In this document: piece by piece, positions 55,557-64,000 of the stretch
Layout: every line of letters starts with the position of its first letter
Position numbering within the stretch: the stretch's first letter is position 1
From: Betaproteobacteria bacterium
GTDB lineage: Bacteria > Pseudomonadota > Gammaproteobacteria > Burkholderiales > Burkholderiaceae_C
Assembly (NCBI GenBank): GCA_013289985.1
Contig: JABCYW010000011.1
Location: forward strand, 17,108 to 81,107
Direction of reading: 5' to 3'
Length of the DNA: 64,000 bases
Notes under the pieces: model-generated
Database searches by the model: none
Told to the model about the DNA's origin: nothing
Seen by the model: the letters and a program-made list of their open reading frames with translations, nothing else
Made by a program: the position numbers and the translations under genes

Positions 55557-57556
55557 GCCAAGAACCCGAAGCGGCACCTGCACTGGTGCAGGCGGTGCTG
55601 CGCGCGTTGTCGGCCGAAGGCCCGCTGGCGCGCGAGGACGACGCCTACCTGGAGCGCGGCGGCCAGCTCGCGATGGCGGGCGCCGTGGCGCAGGCCATCG
55701 AGGATCGCGCCACGCTGGTGGTGGAGGCCGGCACCGGCGTCGGCAAGACCTTCGCCTACCTCGTGCCGGTGCTGCTGGCGGGGCGGCGCACGCTGGTCAG
55801 CACGGCCACCAAGAACCTGCAGGACCAGCTCTTCTACCGCGACCTCCCGCGCCTGACCGAGGCGCTCGCCATCCCGCTCACCACCGCGCTGCTCAAGGGC
55901 CGGGCGAGCTACCTGTGCCCGTATCGGATGGAGCGCGCCCGCAGCGAGGCCACCTTCGCCGACCGGACGGCCATCCGCGCCCTGTCGCGCATCGAGACCT
56001 GGGCGCAGTCCACCGTGTCGGGGGACCTCAGCGAGCTGGAGGGCCTCGACGAGCGTTCCGAGGTGATCCCGCTGGTCACCTCCACGCGCGAGAACTGCCT
56101 CGGCAGCGAATGCCCCAAGTTCGCCGTCTGTCCGGTGATGAAGGCCCGGCGCGAGGCGATGGCGGCCGATGTCGTGGTCGTCAACCACCACCTGTTCTTC
56201 GCCGACATGGCGCTGCGCGAAGGCGGCGTGGCCGAGCTGCTGCCGTCGGTGGACGTGGCCGTGTTCGACGAGGCCCACCAGATGGTGGACATCGGCGTGC
56301 AGTTCCTGGGCCAGACGCTGGCCACCGGCCAGGCCATCGACCTGTCGCGCGACCTGGTGGGCGCCGGCCTGCAGCAGGCGCGCGGCCTGGCGCCCTGGAC
56401 GGAGCTCGCGGCGCGACTGGAGCTGCTCGCGCGCGAGGTGCGCCTGGCCGCGGGCGGCCCGCGCGCGCACGCGAGCGGTGGCGGCACCGGCAGCACCCGG
56501 CGCCCGTGGGACCAGGTCGAGGCCGAGGGCCTGCTGCCGGACGCGCTCGCGGCGCTGGCCTCGCACTGCGCGCAACTGGTGGAGACGCTGGAGCCGCTGC
56601 AGGAGATCGGGCCCGACTTCACCAAGCTCCGCGGCCGCGCCGACAACCTGCGCAGCCTGTGCGCGCGCTTCCAGGGGAGCGCGCCCGAGGGCCAGGTGCG
56701 CTGGGTCGATCTCACCACGCACCAGGCGCGGCTGGTGGAGTCGCCGCTGGACATCGGCGGTCCGCTGAGCCTGCAACGCGAGGCCTCGCCGCGCGCCTGG
56801 ATCTTCACCTCGGCCACGCTGGGCGACGACGACGGCCTCACGTGGTTCTCCGAACCGGCCGGGCTGGAGGACGCGCGCAAGCTGCGCGTGGACAGCCCGT
56901 TCGACTACGAGGCCAACTCCTGCGTCTACGTGCCGCCGCGCTTCGCCGCGCCGGCCGACGCGCACCACGCCGAGAGCGTCGGCCGCGCCGCCGCGCACTG
57001 CGCCGCCGCCCTGCGCGGCCGCACCTTCGTGCTCACCACCACGCTGCGCGCGATGCGCTCGGCCGCCGAGGCGCTGCAGGCCGAGCTCGCCAAGCTGGGC
57101 GTGACGCTGGAGATCCTGCTGCAGGGCAGCCTGCCCAAGCGCGCGATGCTGGAGCGCTTCGCGCGCGGCGGCTGCGTGCTGGTGGGCTCGCAGAGCTTCT
57201 GGGAAGGCATCGACGTGCCGGGCGATGCGTTGCAATGCGTGCTCATCGACAAGCTGCCCTTCCCGCCGCCCAACGACCCGCTGATCGAGGCGCGCGTCAA
57301 GCGCCTGCAGTCGCAGGGCCGCGACGCGTTCAACGACTGCTTCGTGGCCGAGGCGGCGGTGTCGCTGAAGCAGGGCGCGGGGCGGCTGATCCGCACCGTC
57401 TCCGACCGCGGGCTGCTGGTGATCTGCGATTCGCGCCTGCGCACCGCGCGGTATGGCGGTCGCCTGCTCGCGGCGTTGCCGCCGATGCGGCAGCTTTCCG
57501 ATGGGGGGCAGGCGCTCGACTTCCTGCGCGAGCTGGCGCTGAGCCACGACTCCTGA
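55553..57556 (+). CDS. DinG/YoaA-type iron-sulfur DNA helicase
   Basis: The 667-residue XPD-like superfamily 2 helicase starts at GTG 55553. It has Walker A (AGTGVGKTFAYLVP), the iron-sulfur cysteines (YLCPYRM and ENCLGSECPKFAVCP), DEAH in VFDEAHQM, and C-terminal motifs including GSQSFWEGIDVPGD and QGAGRLIRT. Such helicases unwind damaged or R-loop DNA structures in a 5'-3' direction. The length is closer to YoaA than to the longer Gram-positive DinG. It is coupled to the upstream DUF465 gene. Confidence 0.9.
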   Translation: MSQEPEAAPALVQAVLRALSAEGPLAREDDAYLERGGQLAMAGAVAQAIEDRATLVVEAGTGVGKTFAYLVPVLLAGRRTLVSTATKNLQDQLFYRDLPRLTEALAIPLTTALLKGRASYLCPYRMERARSEATFADRTAIRALSRIETWAQSTVSGDLSELEGLDERSEVIPLVTSTRENCLGSECPKFAVCPVMKARREAMAADVVVVNHHLFFADMALREGGVAELLPSVDVAVFDEAHQMVDIGVQFLGQTLATGQAIDLSRDLVGAGLQQARGLAPWTELAARLELLAREVRLAAGGPRAHASGGGTGSTRRPWDQVEAEGLLPDALAALASHCAQLVETLEPLQEIGPDFTKLRGRADNLRSLCARFQGSAPEGQVRWVDLTTHQARLVESPLDIGGPLSLQREASPRAWIFTSATLGDDDGLTWFSEPAGLEDARKLRVDSPFDYEANSCVYVPPRFAAPADAHHAESVGRAAAHCAAALRGRTFVLTTTLRAMRSAAEALQAELAKLGVTLEILLQGSLPKRAMLERFARGGCVLVGSQSFWEGIDVPGDALQCVLIDKLPFPPPNDPLIEARVKRLQSQGRDAFNDCFVAEAAVSLKQGAGRLIRTVSDRGLLVICDSRLRTARYGGRLLAALPPMRQLSDGGQALDFLRELALSHDS

Positions 57557-57773
57557 TCGCTTGTCGAGCGGTGCCCGCTGCGGGCCTTCCGAGGCGAATC
57601 GCGCGCGCGGCGCGGCGGCCGATCGACCACGTTCTTGGGAACCGCCTTCAGCTCGATCACAATTTCGTGGACACTGAAGGCGCTATTCTTCGCGTGACCG
57701 GCCTGCGCACCATCTGGCATTTGCGTCGGCATGGAAGCAACTATCCCACGATGCGATTGCGGTGCCGTTGTCA

Positions 57774-58145
57774 ATGATTCGCAGATCCTTCCTCAACAAG
57801 GCGGCGATCGCCACCGCGGTCGTGGTCGCCGGTGGAATCGTCAAGTGGCGCTTCTTTCCGCCCAGGAAGCTGGCGCTGGCCTTCCCGCTGATGCTGTCCG
57901 GCTTTTGCGACGAGGCCACCCTGCGCGAGGTCGGCCGCCAGTACCTGGCCCAGGTACCCGGCGAGGGCTCGGCCAGGATCCTGCTTTCCCGCCTCGCGGC
58001 CGACGGCCCCGATGTGATCGTGGGTGCCGGCGCCGCGGCGAGCCAGGCCGAACAGGACTTTCTCACGCAGAAGATCCTGGTCGTCGGCGGCTGGATCATC
58101 TCGCGGACGGAAGCGCGGCAATGCGCTTTGCTCGCGTTGTCCTGA
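57774..58145 (+). CDS. Tat-exported small subunit of a membrane-linked dehydrogenase
   Basis: The 123-residue protein starts MIRRSFLNKAAIATAVVVAG, a twin-arginine (Tat) signal. The C-terminal segment KILVVGGWIISRTEARQCAL is typical of the small subunits of FAD-dependent gluconate/sorbitol-type dehydrogenases. It probably carries the folded GMC flavoprotein encoded next to it across the membrane. It lies 10 bases before that gene. A cytochrome c subunit, which usually completes these enzymes, is not found here. Confidence 0.75.
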   Translation: MIRRSFLNKAAIATAVVVAGGIVKWRFFPPRKLALAFPLMLSGFCDEATLREVGRQYLAQVPGEGSARILLSRLAADGPDVIVGAGAAASQAEQDFLTQKILVVGGWIISRTEARQCALLALS

Positions 58146-58155
58146 CGGCCCACGA

Positions 58156-59724
58156 ATGCACGTCGACGCGAGAACCCTGCCCGACGACTCCCTGATCGAG
58201 GGCGACCTCTGCATCGTGGGCGCCGGCGCCGCTGGCATCAGCCTGGCACTGGAGTTCCGCAACTCCGGGTACAAGGTACTGCTGCTCGAGGGCGGGGGCT
58301 TCGAATACGACGACCGCGTCCAGCAACTCTACGACGGCAAGACGACCGGCCAGCCCTACTACCCGCTCAAGTCCTCGGAGCTGCACTACTTCGGCGGCAC
58401 CACCGGACACTGGGCCGGCATGTGCTCGATCTTCGATCCGATCGTCTTCCAGAACCGACCCTGGGTGGAGCACAGCGGTTGGCCCATCACGCAGGCCACC
58501 GTGCTGCCCTACTACGACAGGGCATGGCCGATCCTGGATCTGCAGAGCAGGGAATTCGACCTGGGATATTGGCAGAAGCGGGATCCCTCGCTGGTGCCGC
58601 TGCCCTTCGACGACGATGTCTTCTGGACGAAGGTCTGGCAATTCAGCGCGCCCACGCGCTTTGGCCAGAAATACAAGGAGGCCGTGGTGACGGCGCCGGA
58701 CATCCATCTGTACACGTACGCCAACGTGGTGGACCTCGCCGGCAACGAAGGCCTCAGCGCGATCCGGGAGGTCACCGTCAAGAACTACGCCGGCAAGACC
58801 CACAAGGTGCGGGCCCGGCATTTCGTCCTGGCCTGTGCCGGCATCCAGAACGCCCGCGTCCTGCTGGCGGCCAACAAGCAGGCGTCCGCGGGGCTGGGCA
58901 ACGACCACGATCTCGTCGGGCGGTTCTTCATGGAGCACCTCGAGATCAAGTCGGCCGAGTTGTGGCTCGAGCAGAAGACCGACCTCAAGCTGTACATGGC
59001 CGCCGCGCCCCGGGTCCAAGGGGAATTGGCCCTCCGGCCCGGGCAGCAGGCGCGACACGGGGTGCTGAACGGGATCGTGTCCTTCACGCCCCTGCAGGTC
59101 GCCGAGCGGATGCCGCCCTTCATCGAAGTCTGGTCCGACACCGATCCCCGAGTCAACGAGGAACAGGTGCGCCAGGCCCAGAGCAAGGCTCGCGGCACCC
59201 GGGTGGGCCACTTCTTCGATGTGCTGCGCACGGGCGAGATCCATGGTGCCCATCGCGCGTTCCAGATGATCCTGCGCCTGGAGCAGGCCCCGAACCCGGA
59301 CTCCCGCGTCACGCTCGCGCAGGAGAAGGACGAACTCGGGGTGCCTCGCGCCGAGTTGAACTGGACGTTCACGAAGCTCGAGCGGCAGAGCATCCGCAAG
59401 ATCTACGAGATCGTCGGCCAGCAGGCGGGGGCGGCGGGCCTTGGGCGCGTCAAGTTGAAGGACGACCTCGCCGAGGACGGCGTCGAAGGCCTGCCCGCAT
59501 CCACCAGTGCCGGCTGGCACCACATGGGCACCACCCGCATGAGCGACGACCCGAAGACCGGCGTGGTCGACGCGAACTGCCAGGTCCACGGCATCCAGAA
59601 CCTCTTCGTCGCCGGCTCCTCGGTCTTCCCGACCGGCTCGGCCGTGAATCCCACCTTCACGATCGTCGCCCTGGCGCTTCGCCTCGCGGACCATCTCAAG
59701 GCGAAACTGGCCGCGACGTCGTAG
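58156..59724 (+). CDS. GMC-family flavoprotein oxidoreductase
   Basis: The 522-residue FAD enzyme has the N-terminal ADP-binding motif (LCIVGAGAAGISLALEFRNS), ELHYFGGTTGHWAGMC near the substrate and flavin site, and the C-terminal active-site region WHHMGTTRMSDDP, then FPTGSAVNPTFTIVAL. It should oxidise an alcohol or sugar acid, with electrons going to a partner rather than oxygen, judging from the small-subunit gene just upstream. The substrate is unknown. It has no signal peptide, consistent with co-export through the Tat signal of the small subunit. It is convergent with bamD. Confidence 0.85.
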   Translation: MHVDARTLPDDSLIEGDLCIVGAGAAGISLALEFRNSGYKVLLLEGGGFEYDDRVQQLYDGKTTGQPYYPLKSSELHYFGGTTGHWAGMCSIFDPIVFQNRPWVEHSGWPITQATVLPYYDRAWPILDLQSREFDLGYWQKRDPSLVPLPFDDDVFWTKVWQFSAPTRFGQKYKEAVVTAPDIHLYTYANVVDLAGNEGLSAIREVTVKNYAGKTHKVRARHFVLACAGIQNARVLLAANKQASAGLGNDHDLVGRFFMEHLEIKSAELWLEQKTDLKLYMAAAPRVQGELALRPGQQARHGVLNGIVSFTPLQVAERMPPFIEVWSDTDPRVNEEQVRQAQSKARGTRVGHFFDVLRTGEIHGAHRAFQMILRLEQAPNPDSRVTLAQEKDELGVPRAELNWTFTKLERQSIRKIYEIVGQQAGAAGLGRVKLKDDLAEDGVEGLPASTSAGWHHMGTTRMSDDPKTGVVDANCQVHGIQNLFVAGSSVFPTGSAVNPTFTIVALALRLADHLKAKLAATS

Positions 59725-59782
59725 CCAGGGCCGCCCATCTCGCCGGCGCTGCCGCTGGCCCGTTTCAAGCGAAGTTCAAGGG

Positions 59783-59857
59783 AGCGGCGGATCCGGCTCC
59801 GCCGGGCCGCTCGCGGCCAGCCCCTTGGGGGCAGGGAGCGCCAGCGACCGTGGGGCC
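59783..59857. repeat. Extragenic repeat-like hairpin cluster between convergent genes
   Basis: CCGGC-TCC-GCCGG (59793-59805) and CCCC-TT-GGGG (59821-59830) occur in a dense GC palindrome cluster ending GCGACCGTGGGG. I recall similar CCCCTTGGGG-type elements as frequent extragenic repeats in Comamonadaceae and relatives. There is only one copy in this window. It could end transcription of the GMC gene or bamD or both, although no T-run follows. Confidence 0.4.
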
Positions 59858-59865
59858 CTATGTCA

Positions 59866-60669
59866 TCACCAGAATTTCCACCAGGCCTTGTTCTTGTTCG
59901 ATTCGGCGTACGCGGATGTGGGGAAGTTCTTGTCCAGCACGCGCTGGGCATCGTCGCGCAGCAACGTGAGGCCCAGCTTGTCGTAGGCCGTGACCATGAT
60001 GGCCAGGGCTTCGGGCGTCGACGCGGTCTGCGGGAACTCGAGCACCGATTCCTTGGCACGGTTGGCCGCGGCCACGTAGGCCTGGTGGCGCATGTAGTAG
60101 TTGGCGACGTGCACCTCGTACTCGGCGAGCATGTTGACGGTGAAGTCCATGCGCAGGCGCGCGTCGGCCGTGTACTTGGAGTCGGGGAACTGCTCGGACA
60201 GCTGCTTGAACGACTGGTACGACTCGCGCGCGGCGGCCTGGTCGCGTTCGGACAGCTTCTGGCCCGTGAAGCTGCCCAGCCAGCCGAGGTCGTCGTTGAA
60301 ATTGACGACGCCGCGCAGGTACAGCGCGTAGTCGAGCGCGGGGCTGGACGGGTGCAGCTTGATGAAGCGGTCGATGGTGGCCAGCGCATTGACCTTGTCG
60401 GCCGTCTTCCAGTAAAGGTAGCCGAGCTCGAGCTGCGCCTGCTGGGCGAGAATGGAGCCCGCCGCCTTGCCTTCGATGCGGTCGAGCGACTTGATCGCGC
60501 GGTCGTAGTTGGCCGACGCCACGTCGTCCATCGCGTCGGCATAGAGCTTCTCGACCGGCGTGGCGGCGTCCTTCTCGGCCTGGGTGGCGCCGCAGGCTGC
60601 CAGGATGGCTGCCAGAGCAAGGGGCGCGAGGAGCGTGACGAGGCGGCGAGGTGCGATCGAGAAGGTCAT
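59866..60669 (-). CDS. bamD: Outer membrane assembly lipoprotein BamD
   Basis: BamD is an essential TPR lipoprotein of the BAM complex that inserts outer membrane proteins. The 267-residue protein has a signal peptide with lipobox (LAAILAACGA), then TPR-like helices starting with ATPVEKLYADAMDDVASANY and including FPDSKYTADARLRMDFTVNML, typical of BamD/ComL. ATG 60669 gives a proper lipoprotein signal. It is divergent from rluD with a 61-base spacer, a conserved arrangement in proteobacteria. Confidence 0.95.
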   Translation of the reverse strand: MTFSIAPRRLVTLLAPLALAAILAACGATQAEKDAATPVEKLYADAMDDVASANYDRAIKSLDRIEGKAAGSILAQQAQLELGYLYWKTADKVNALATIDRFIKLHPSSPALDYALYLRGVVNFNDDLGWLGSFTGQKLSERDQAAARESYQSFKQLSEQFPDSKYTADARLRMDFTVNMLAEYEVHVANYYMRHQAYVAAANRAKESVLEFPQTASTPEALAIMVTAYDKLGLTLLRDDAQRVLDKNFPTSAYAESNKNKAWWKFW

Positions 60670-60730
60670 TGGCTGGGCGCTGTGTGCAGCGCAGGGTCGC
60701 AGTGCAAATTGAAAGAATCCCTGGAATTAT

Positions 60731-61741
<1,011 letters not shown>

Positions 61742-61767
61742 GGCCCGGAAATGTCGGGGGAGCGATA

Positions 61768-62061
61768 TTGCGAGGCGTGTCGCACCAAAGCGGTTACAAT
61801 GCGCCATTCCTCCTCCAGTCCGTGATTTCGTGACCCGCCGTGAAGGCGCCTGGTGACGCGTAGCCCGGAGCAGGGAATGGGACGCTTCCGACCGCGCGCA
61901 GTGCTGCACGAAGCCCGCCGGCCCCATGTGTGCGGAAGCCGTCCCTGACAACGCGGCCGTGCCTGGTGGTTTCCGCCTCGAAATGATGGCGCCGCCGTGC
62001 CGCCGCTGACACCGGCCCTCCATTGGCCTGCAGATGCAGGCGGACACCCGCTAATTCGTCG
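61768..62061 (+). promoter_or_regulatory. Promoter and long structured leader upstream of scpB
   Basis: TACAAT (61795-61800, in GGTTACAAT) looks like a -10 box, with TTGCGA (61768-61773) as a distant -35 candidate. About 255 bases of untranslated leader follow before ATG 62062. In it, GGGACGCTTCCG (61879-61890) pairs with CGGAAGCCGTCCC (61933-61945) except for one bulged C, closing a 42-base loop region rich in further GC pairs. I see no gene in the 320 bases. It may be a regulatory leader or a small RNA; I cannot assign a class. Confidence 0.45.
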
Positions 62062-63051
62062 ATGAATACTCAGGATGCCAAGCGCGTTCTTGAAACCGCG
62101 CTGATCTGTGCCAATCAGCCGCTGCCGCTGCGCGCCATGCGCAACCTGTTCGATGACCAGATCGGATCGGACACCTTGCGCGCCATGCTCGACGAGCTGG
62201 TGCGCGAGTGGAGCGGCCGCGGCGTCGAGCTGGTTTCCATCGCCTCGGGCTGGCGCTTCCAGAGCCGCCCCGAACTGCGCGAGTTCCTGGATCGCCTGCA
62301 CCCCGAGAAGCCGCCGAAGTACTCGCGCGCGGTGCTCGAGACGCTGGCCATCATCGCGTACCGCCAGCCGGTCACGCGCGGTGACATCGAGGACATCCGC
62401 GGCGTGATGGTGGGCAGCCAGATCATCAAGCAGCTCGAGGATCGCGGCTGGATCGAGGCCATCGGCCACCGCGACGCCCCGGGCCGTCCCTCGCTGTTCG
62501 CCACCACGCGCCAGTTCCTGGACGACCTGGGCCTGGCCAGCCTCGACCAACTGCCCACGCTCGAAGGCGGCCTGCCGCCCAGCGATGCGCTGGCCGACCT
62601 GCAGCCCAGCCTGCTGGGCGAGGTGCAGGGCTCGCTGGAGCTGGCGCCCACGCTGGACGACGGCGGCGGCGCGCACGAGCCGGCCGGCGATGGCGACGTG
62701 GCGGTGCCCGAAGGCCCGGCCGCCGGGATGGTCGAGACGCCGCTTGTCGCCGACGCGCCCGATCGCGCCGACGAGGCCGTCGCCACCGAAGCGCAGGCCG
62801 GAACGCCCGCGCATCCGGCCGAACCCACGCTGGCCCACGCCGAGGCTGCCCAGGCGGCTCGCCACGCCGATGCCATCGCGGCGGCCATCGCCGCCGACCA
62901 GGCCCATGCCGCCCAGCTGGCAAGCCTTCAATCCACCCCCCATTCCGCGCCGTCATCGGCGTCCACGCCGACGACCGATGAACATGCGCCCGCATCTTCC
63001 GGTTCGCCCGAGTCCCCTGAAGATCACCTGAAACAAGGTCCGCTGCAATGA
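62062..63051 (+). CDS. scpB: Segregation and condensation protein B
   Basis: ScpB forms the SMC-ScpAB condensin with ScpA. The conserved winged-helix part (about 1-170; [60 protein letters not shown]) is followed by an unusually long Ala/Glu/Pro-rich tail (about 180-329) of low complexity. ATG 62062 is chosen because the upstream extension is Arg/Cys-rich leader sequence. scpA is not adjacent upstream. The stop overlaps the ATG of rluB (ATGA, 63048-63051), so the two are coupled. Confidence 0.93.
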   Translation: MNTQDAKRVLETALICANQPLPLRAMRNLFDDQIGSDTLRAMLDELVREWSGRGVELVSIASGWRFQSRPELREFLDRLHPEKPPKYSRAVLETLAIIAYRQPVTRGDIEDIRGVMVGSQIIKQLEDRGWIEAIGHRDAPGRPSLFATTRQFLDDLGLASLDQLPTLEGGLPPSDALADLQPSLLGEVQGSLELAPTLDDGGGAHEPAGDGDVAVPEGPAAGMVETPLVADAPDRADEAVATEAQAGTPAHPAEPTLAHAEAAQAARHADAIAAAIAADQAHAAQLASLQSTPHSAPSSASTPTTDEHAPASSGSPESPEDHLKQGPLQ

Positions 63052-64000
63052 GTTCCGATACCCCGGATATGACGCCCGAGAACGCGCCCGAAGGCACGAC
63101 GCCCGCCGTCAAGAAGCCGCGCGCGCCGCGCAAGACCGCACCCAAGGCCGACGCCGCCCCCGAGGCCGCCCCGGCGGACGCCGTCGAGGCCGCGGCCCCG
63201 GCCGCCCCGCGCAAGCGCACCCGCAAGGCCGCCGAGCCGGTCGAGGCCGTGCCCGAGGCGGCTCCGGTCGTCGAGGCCGCCGCGCCGGCCATCGAGCCCG
63301 CCGGATCCGCCGAGCCGCGCAAGCCGCGCGCCCCGCGCGTGCGCGCGGAACGCGCCCCCGTGGCGGCAGAGGACGCCGCCCCGCAGTCCGCCGAGCCGGT
63401 GGCCGCTCCGGTCGCCGCCGCCTCGAGCGACGGCGACGAGGGGGGTGACGACGGCGATGGCGCCGGTCCGCAGGGCGAGGGCGCCGACGGACAGGGCGAA
63501 GGCCGCCGTTCGCGCAGCCGCCGCCGTCGCCGTGGCCGCCGTGGCGGCGCCGACGATGCGCCCGCGGGCGAGGCCGGCCAGAACGCCGAAGGCGCCGAGG
63601 GAGCCGAGGACGACGGCGAGCCGGGCGAGGAGGGCGCCGAGCGTCCGCCGCGCGGCGAGCGTCCCCCGCGTCCGGAGCGCGGCAACCGCCCCGTGGTCGA
63701 GTTCGCCAGCGCCGACGTGTCCGACACCTTCGCCGGCGTGCTGTCCGGCGACTACGACAACGAACCCGAGCTGGGCGAAGGCGAGAGCGCCATCCCCGCC
63801 AAGCGCGTGCTGGCCGCCGAGCCCGACGCGCCCAAGCTGCACAAGGTGCTCGCGCAGTCGGGCATCGGCTCGCGCCGCGACATGGAGCAGCTGATCACCG
63901 ACGGCAAGGTCACGGTCAACGGCGAAGTGGCCCACACCGGCCAGCGCATCTCCTTCGGCGACGAAGTGCGCGTGGCCGGACGCGTGGTCAAGCTGCGCAT
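63048..64000 (+). CDS. rluB: 23S rRNA pseudouridine synthase RluB, N-terminal part (partial)
   Basis: The frame starts at ATG 63048, overlapping the scpB stop, and runs off the window end. The first 240 or so residues are a long disordered extension rich in Ala, Pro, Glu, Arg and Gly (including [14 protein letters not shown]). An S4 RNA-binding domain follows ([20 protein letters not shown], then [13 protein letters not shown]). RluB makes pseudouridine 2605 in 23S rRNA. The catalytic domain lies beyond the window. scpB-rluB adjacency is a conserved pairing. The extension is much longer than in E. coli but common in Burkholderiales. Confidence 0.9.
   Translation, partial: MSSDTPDMTPENAPEGTTPAVKKPRAPRKTAPKADAAPEAAPADAVEAAAPAAPRKRTRKAAEPVEAVPEAAPVVEAAAPAIEPAGSAEPRKPRAPRVRAERAPVAAEDAAPQSAEPVAAPVAAASSDGDEGGDDGDGAGPQGEGADGQGEGRRSRSRRRRRGRRGGADDAPAGEAGQNAEGAEGAEDDGEPGEEGAERPPRGERPPRPERGNRPVVEFASADVSDTFAGVLSGDYDNEPELGEGESAIPAKRVLAAEPDAPKLHKVLAQSGIGSRRDMEQLITDGKVTVNGEVAHTGQRISFGDEVRVAGRVVKLR

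Noticed and set aside
61850..61960. Possible cobalamin or other known riboswitch before scpB
   Set aside because: GGGAATGGGACGC recalls part of a cobalamin riboswitch, but the B12-box and core order are absent, and scpB is not a cobalamin gene. Kept only as an unclassified leader.

Overview
The window is a GC-rich chromosomal segment from a betaproteobacterium of the order Burkholderiales, most like the Rubrivivax/Leptothrix/Methylibium or Comamonadaceae type. The evidence is gene order (tig-clpP-clpX-lon followed by tRNAs; odhA-odhB-lpd-zapE; bamD/rluD; scpB-rluB), protein sequence character, a PEP-CTERM protein and a high-potential iron-sulfur protein remnant. The species cannot be named from sequence reading alone.

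Layout. 1-4.9 kb: protein quality control (trigger factor end, ClpP, ClpX, Lon), with a sigma-32-like promoter before clpP and a clear terminator after lon. 5.0-5.3 kb: tRNA-Gly(GCC) and tRNA-Cys(GCA). 5.4-11 kb: a MocR-type regulator divergent from a cyoABCD cytochrome bo-type quinol oxidase operon; repeated TGTATGG/CCATAC boxes lie between them, and two copies of a covarying hairpin leader precede cyoC and cyoD. 11.1-12.2 kb: a scarred junction with an internally deleted hemerythrin-like gene and a HiPIP remnant. 12.2-31.3 kb: an accessory signalling block of slightly lower GC. It holds orphan periplasmic binding proteins, three GGDEF and/or EAL proteins, two REC-HD-GYP proteins, a stand-alone receiver, two PAS histidine kinases, an HDOD protein and the 3' remnant of another kinase. 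31.4-35.7 kb: exported proteins (protease-fold protein with lost catalytic residues, 5'-nucleotidase, PEP-CTERM protein) and a small basic protein. 36.1 kb: tRNA-Leu(UAA). 36.3-40 kb: a DUF1631-like protein, an HNH-like protein and murI. 40-44.6 kb: etfBA, an acyl-CoA dehydrogenase and a nitronate monooxygenase-like protein. 45.2-52.2 kb: the 2-oxoglutarate dehydrogenase complex and zapE. 52.2-57.6 kb: a NicO-type metal transporter, an ammonium transporter, a PP2C phosphatase, a DUF465 protein and a DinG-type helicase. 57.8-59.7 kb: a two-subunit GMC dehydrogenase. 59.9-64 kb: bamD, rluD, scpB and rluB (cut by the window end).

How the genes fit together. The flanks are mostly conserved housekeeping genes. 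The signalling block is the unusual part: its core is a tightly spaced run (20147-28266) of REC-HD-GYP, REC, PAS kinase, PAS-PAS-(degenerate GGDEF)-EAL-REC-PAS, a 63-residue small protein and HDOD. This looks like a self-contained phosphorelay controlling cyclic-di-GMP breakdown. Beside it lie solute-binding proteins with no permease genes, one overlapping a membrane GGDEF-EAL protein by four bases, which suggests ligand sensing rather than transport. The strongest candidates for something undescribed are the covarying leader hairpins in the cyo operon, the MocR-oxidase pairing and the binding-protein-linked c-di-GMP modules.
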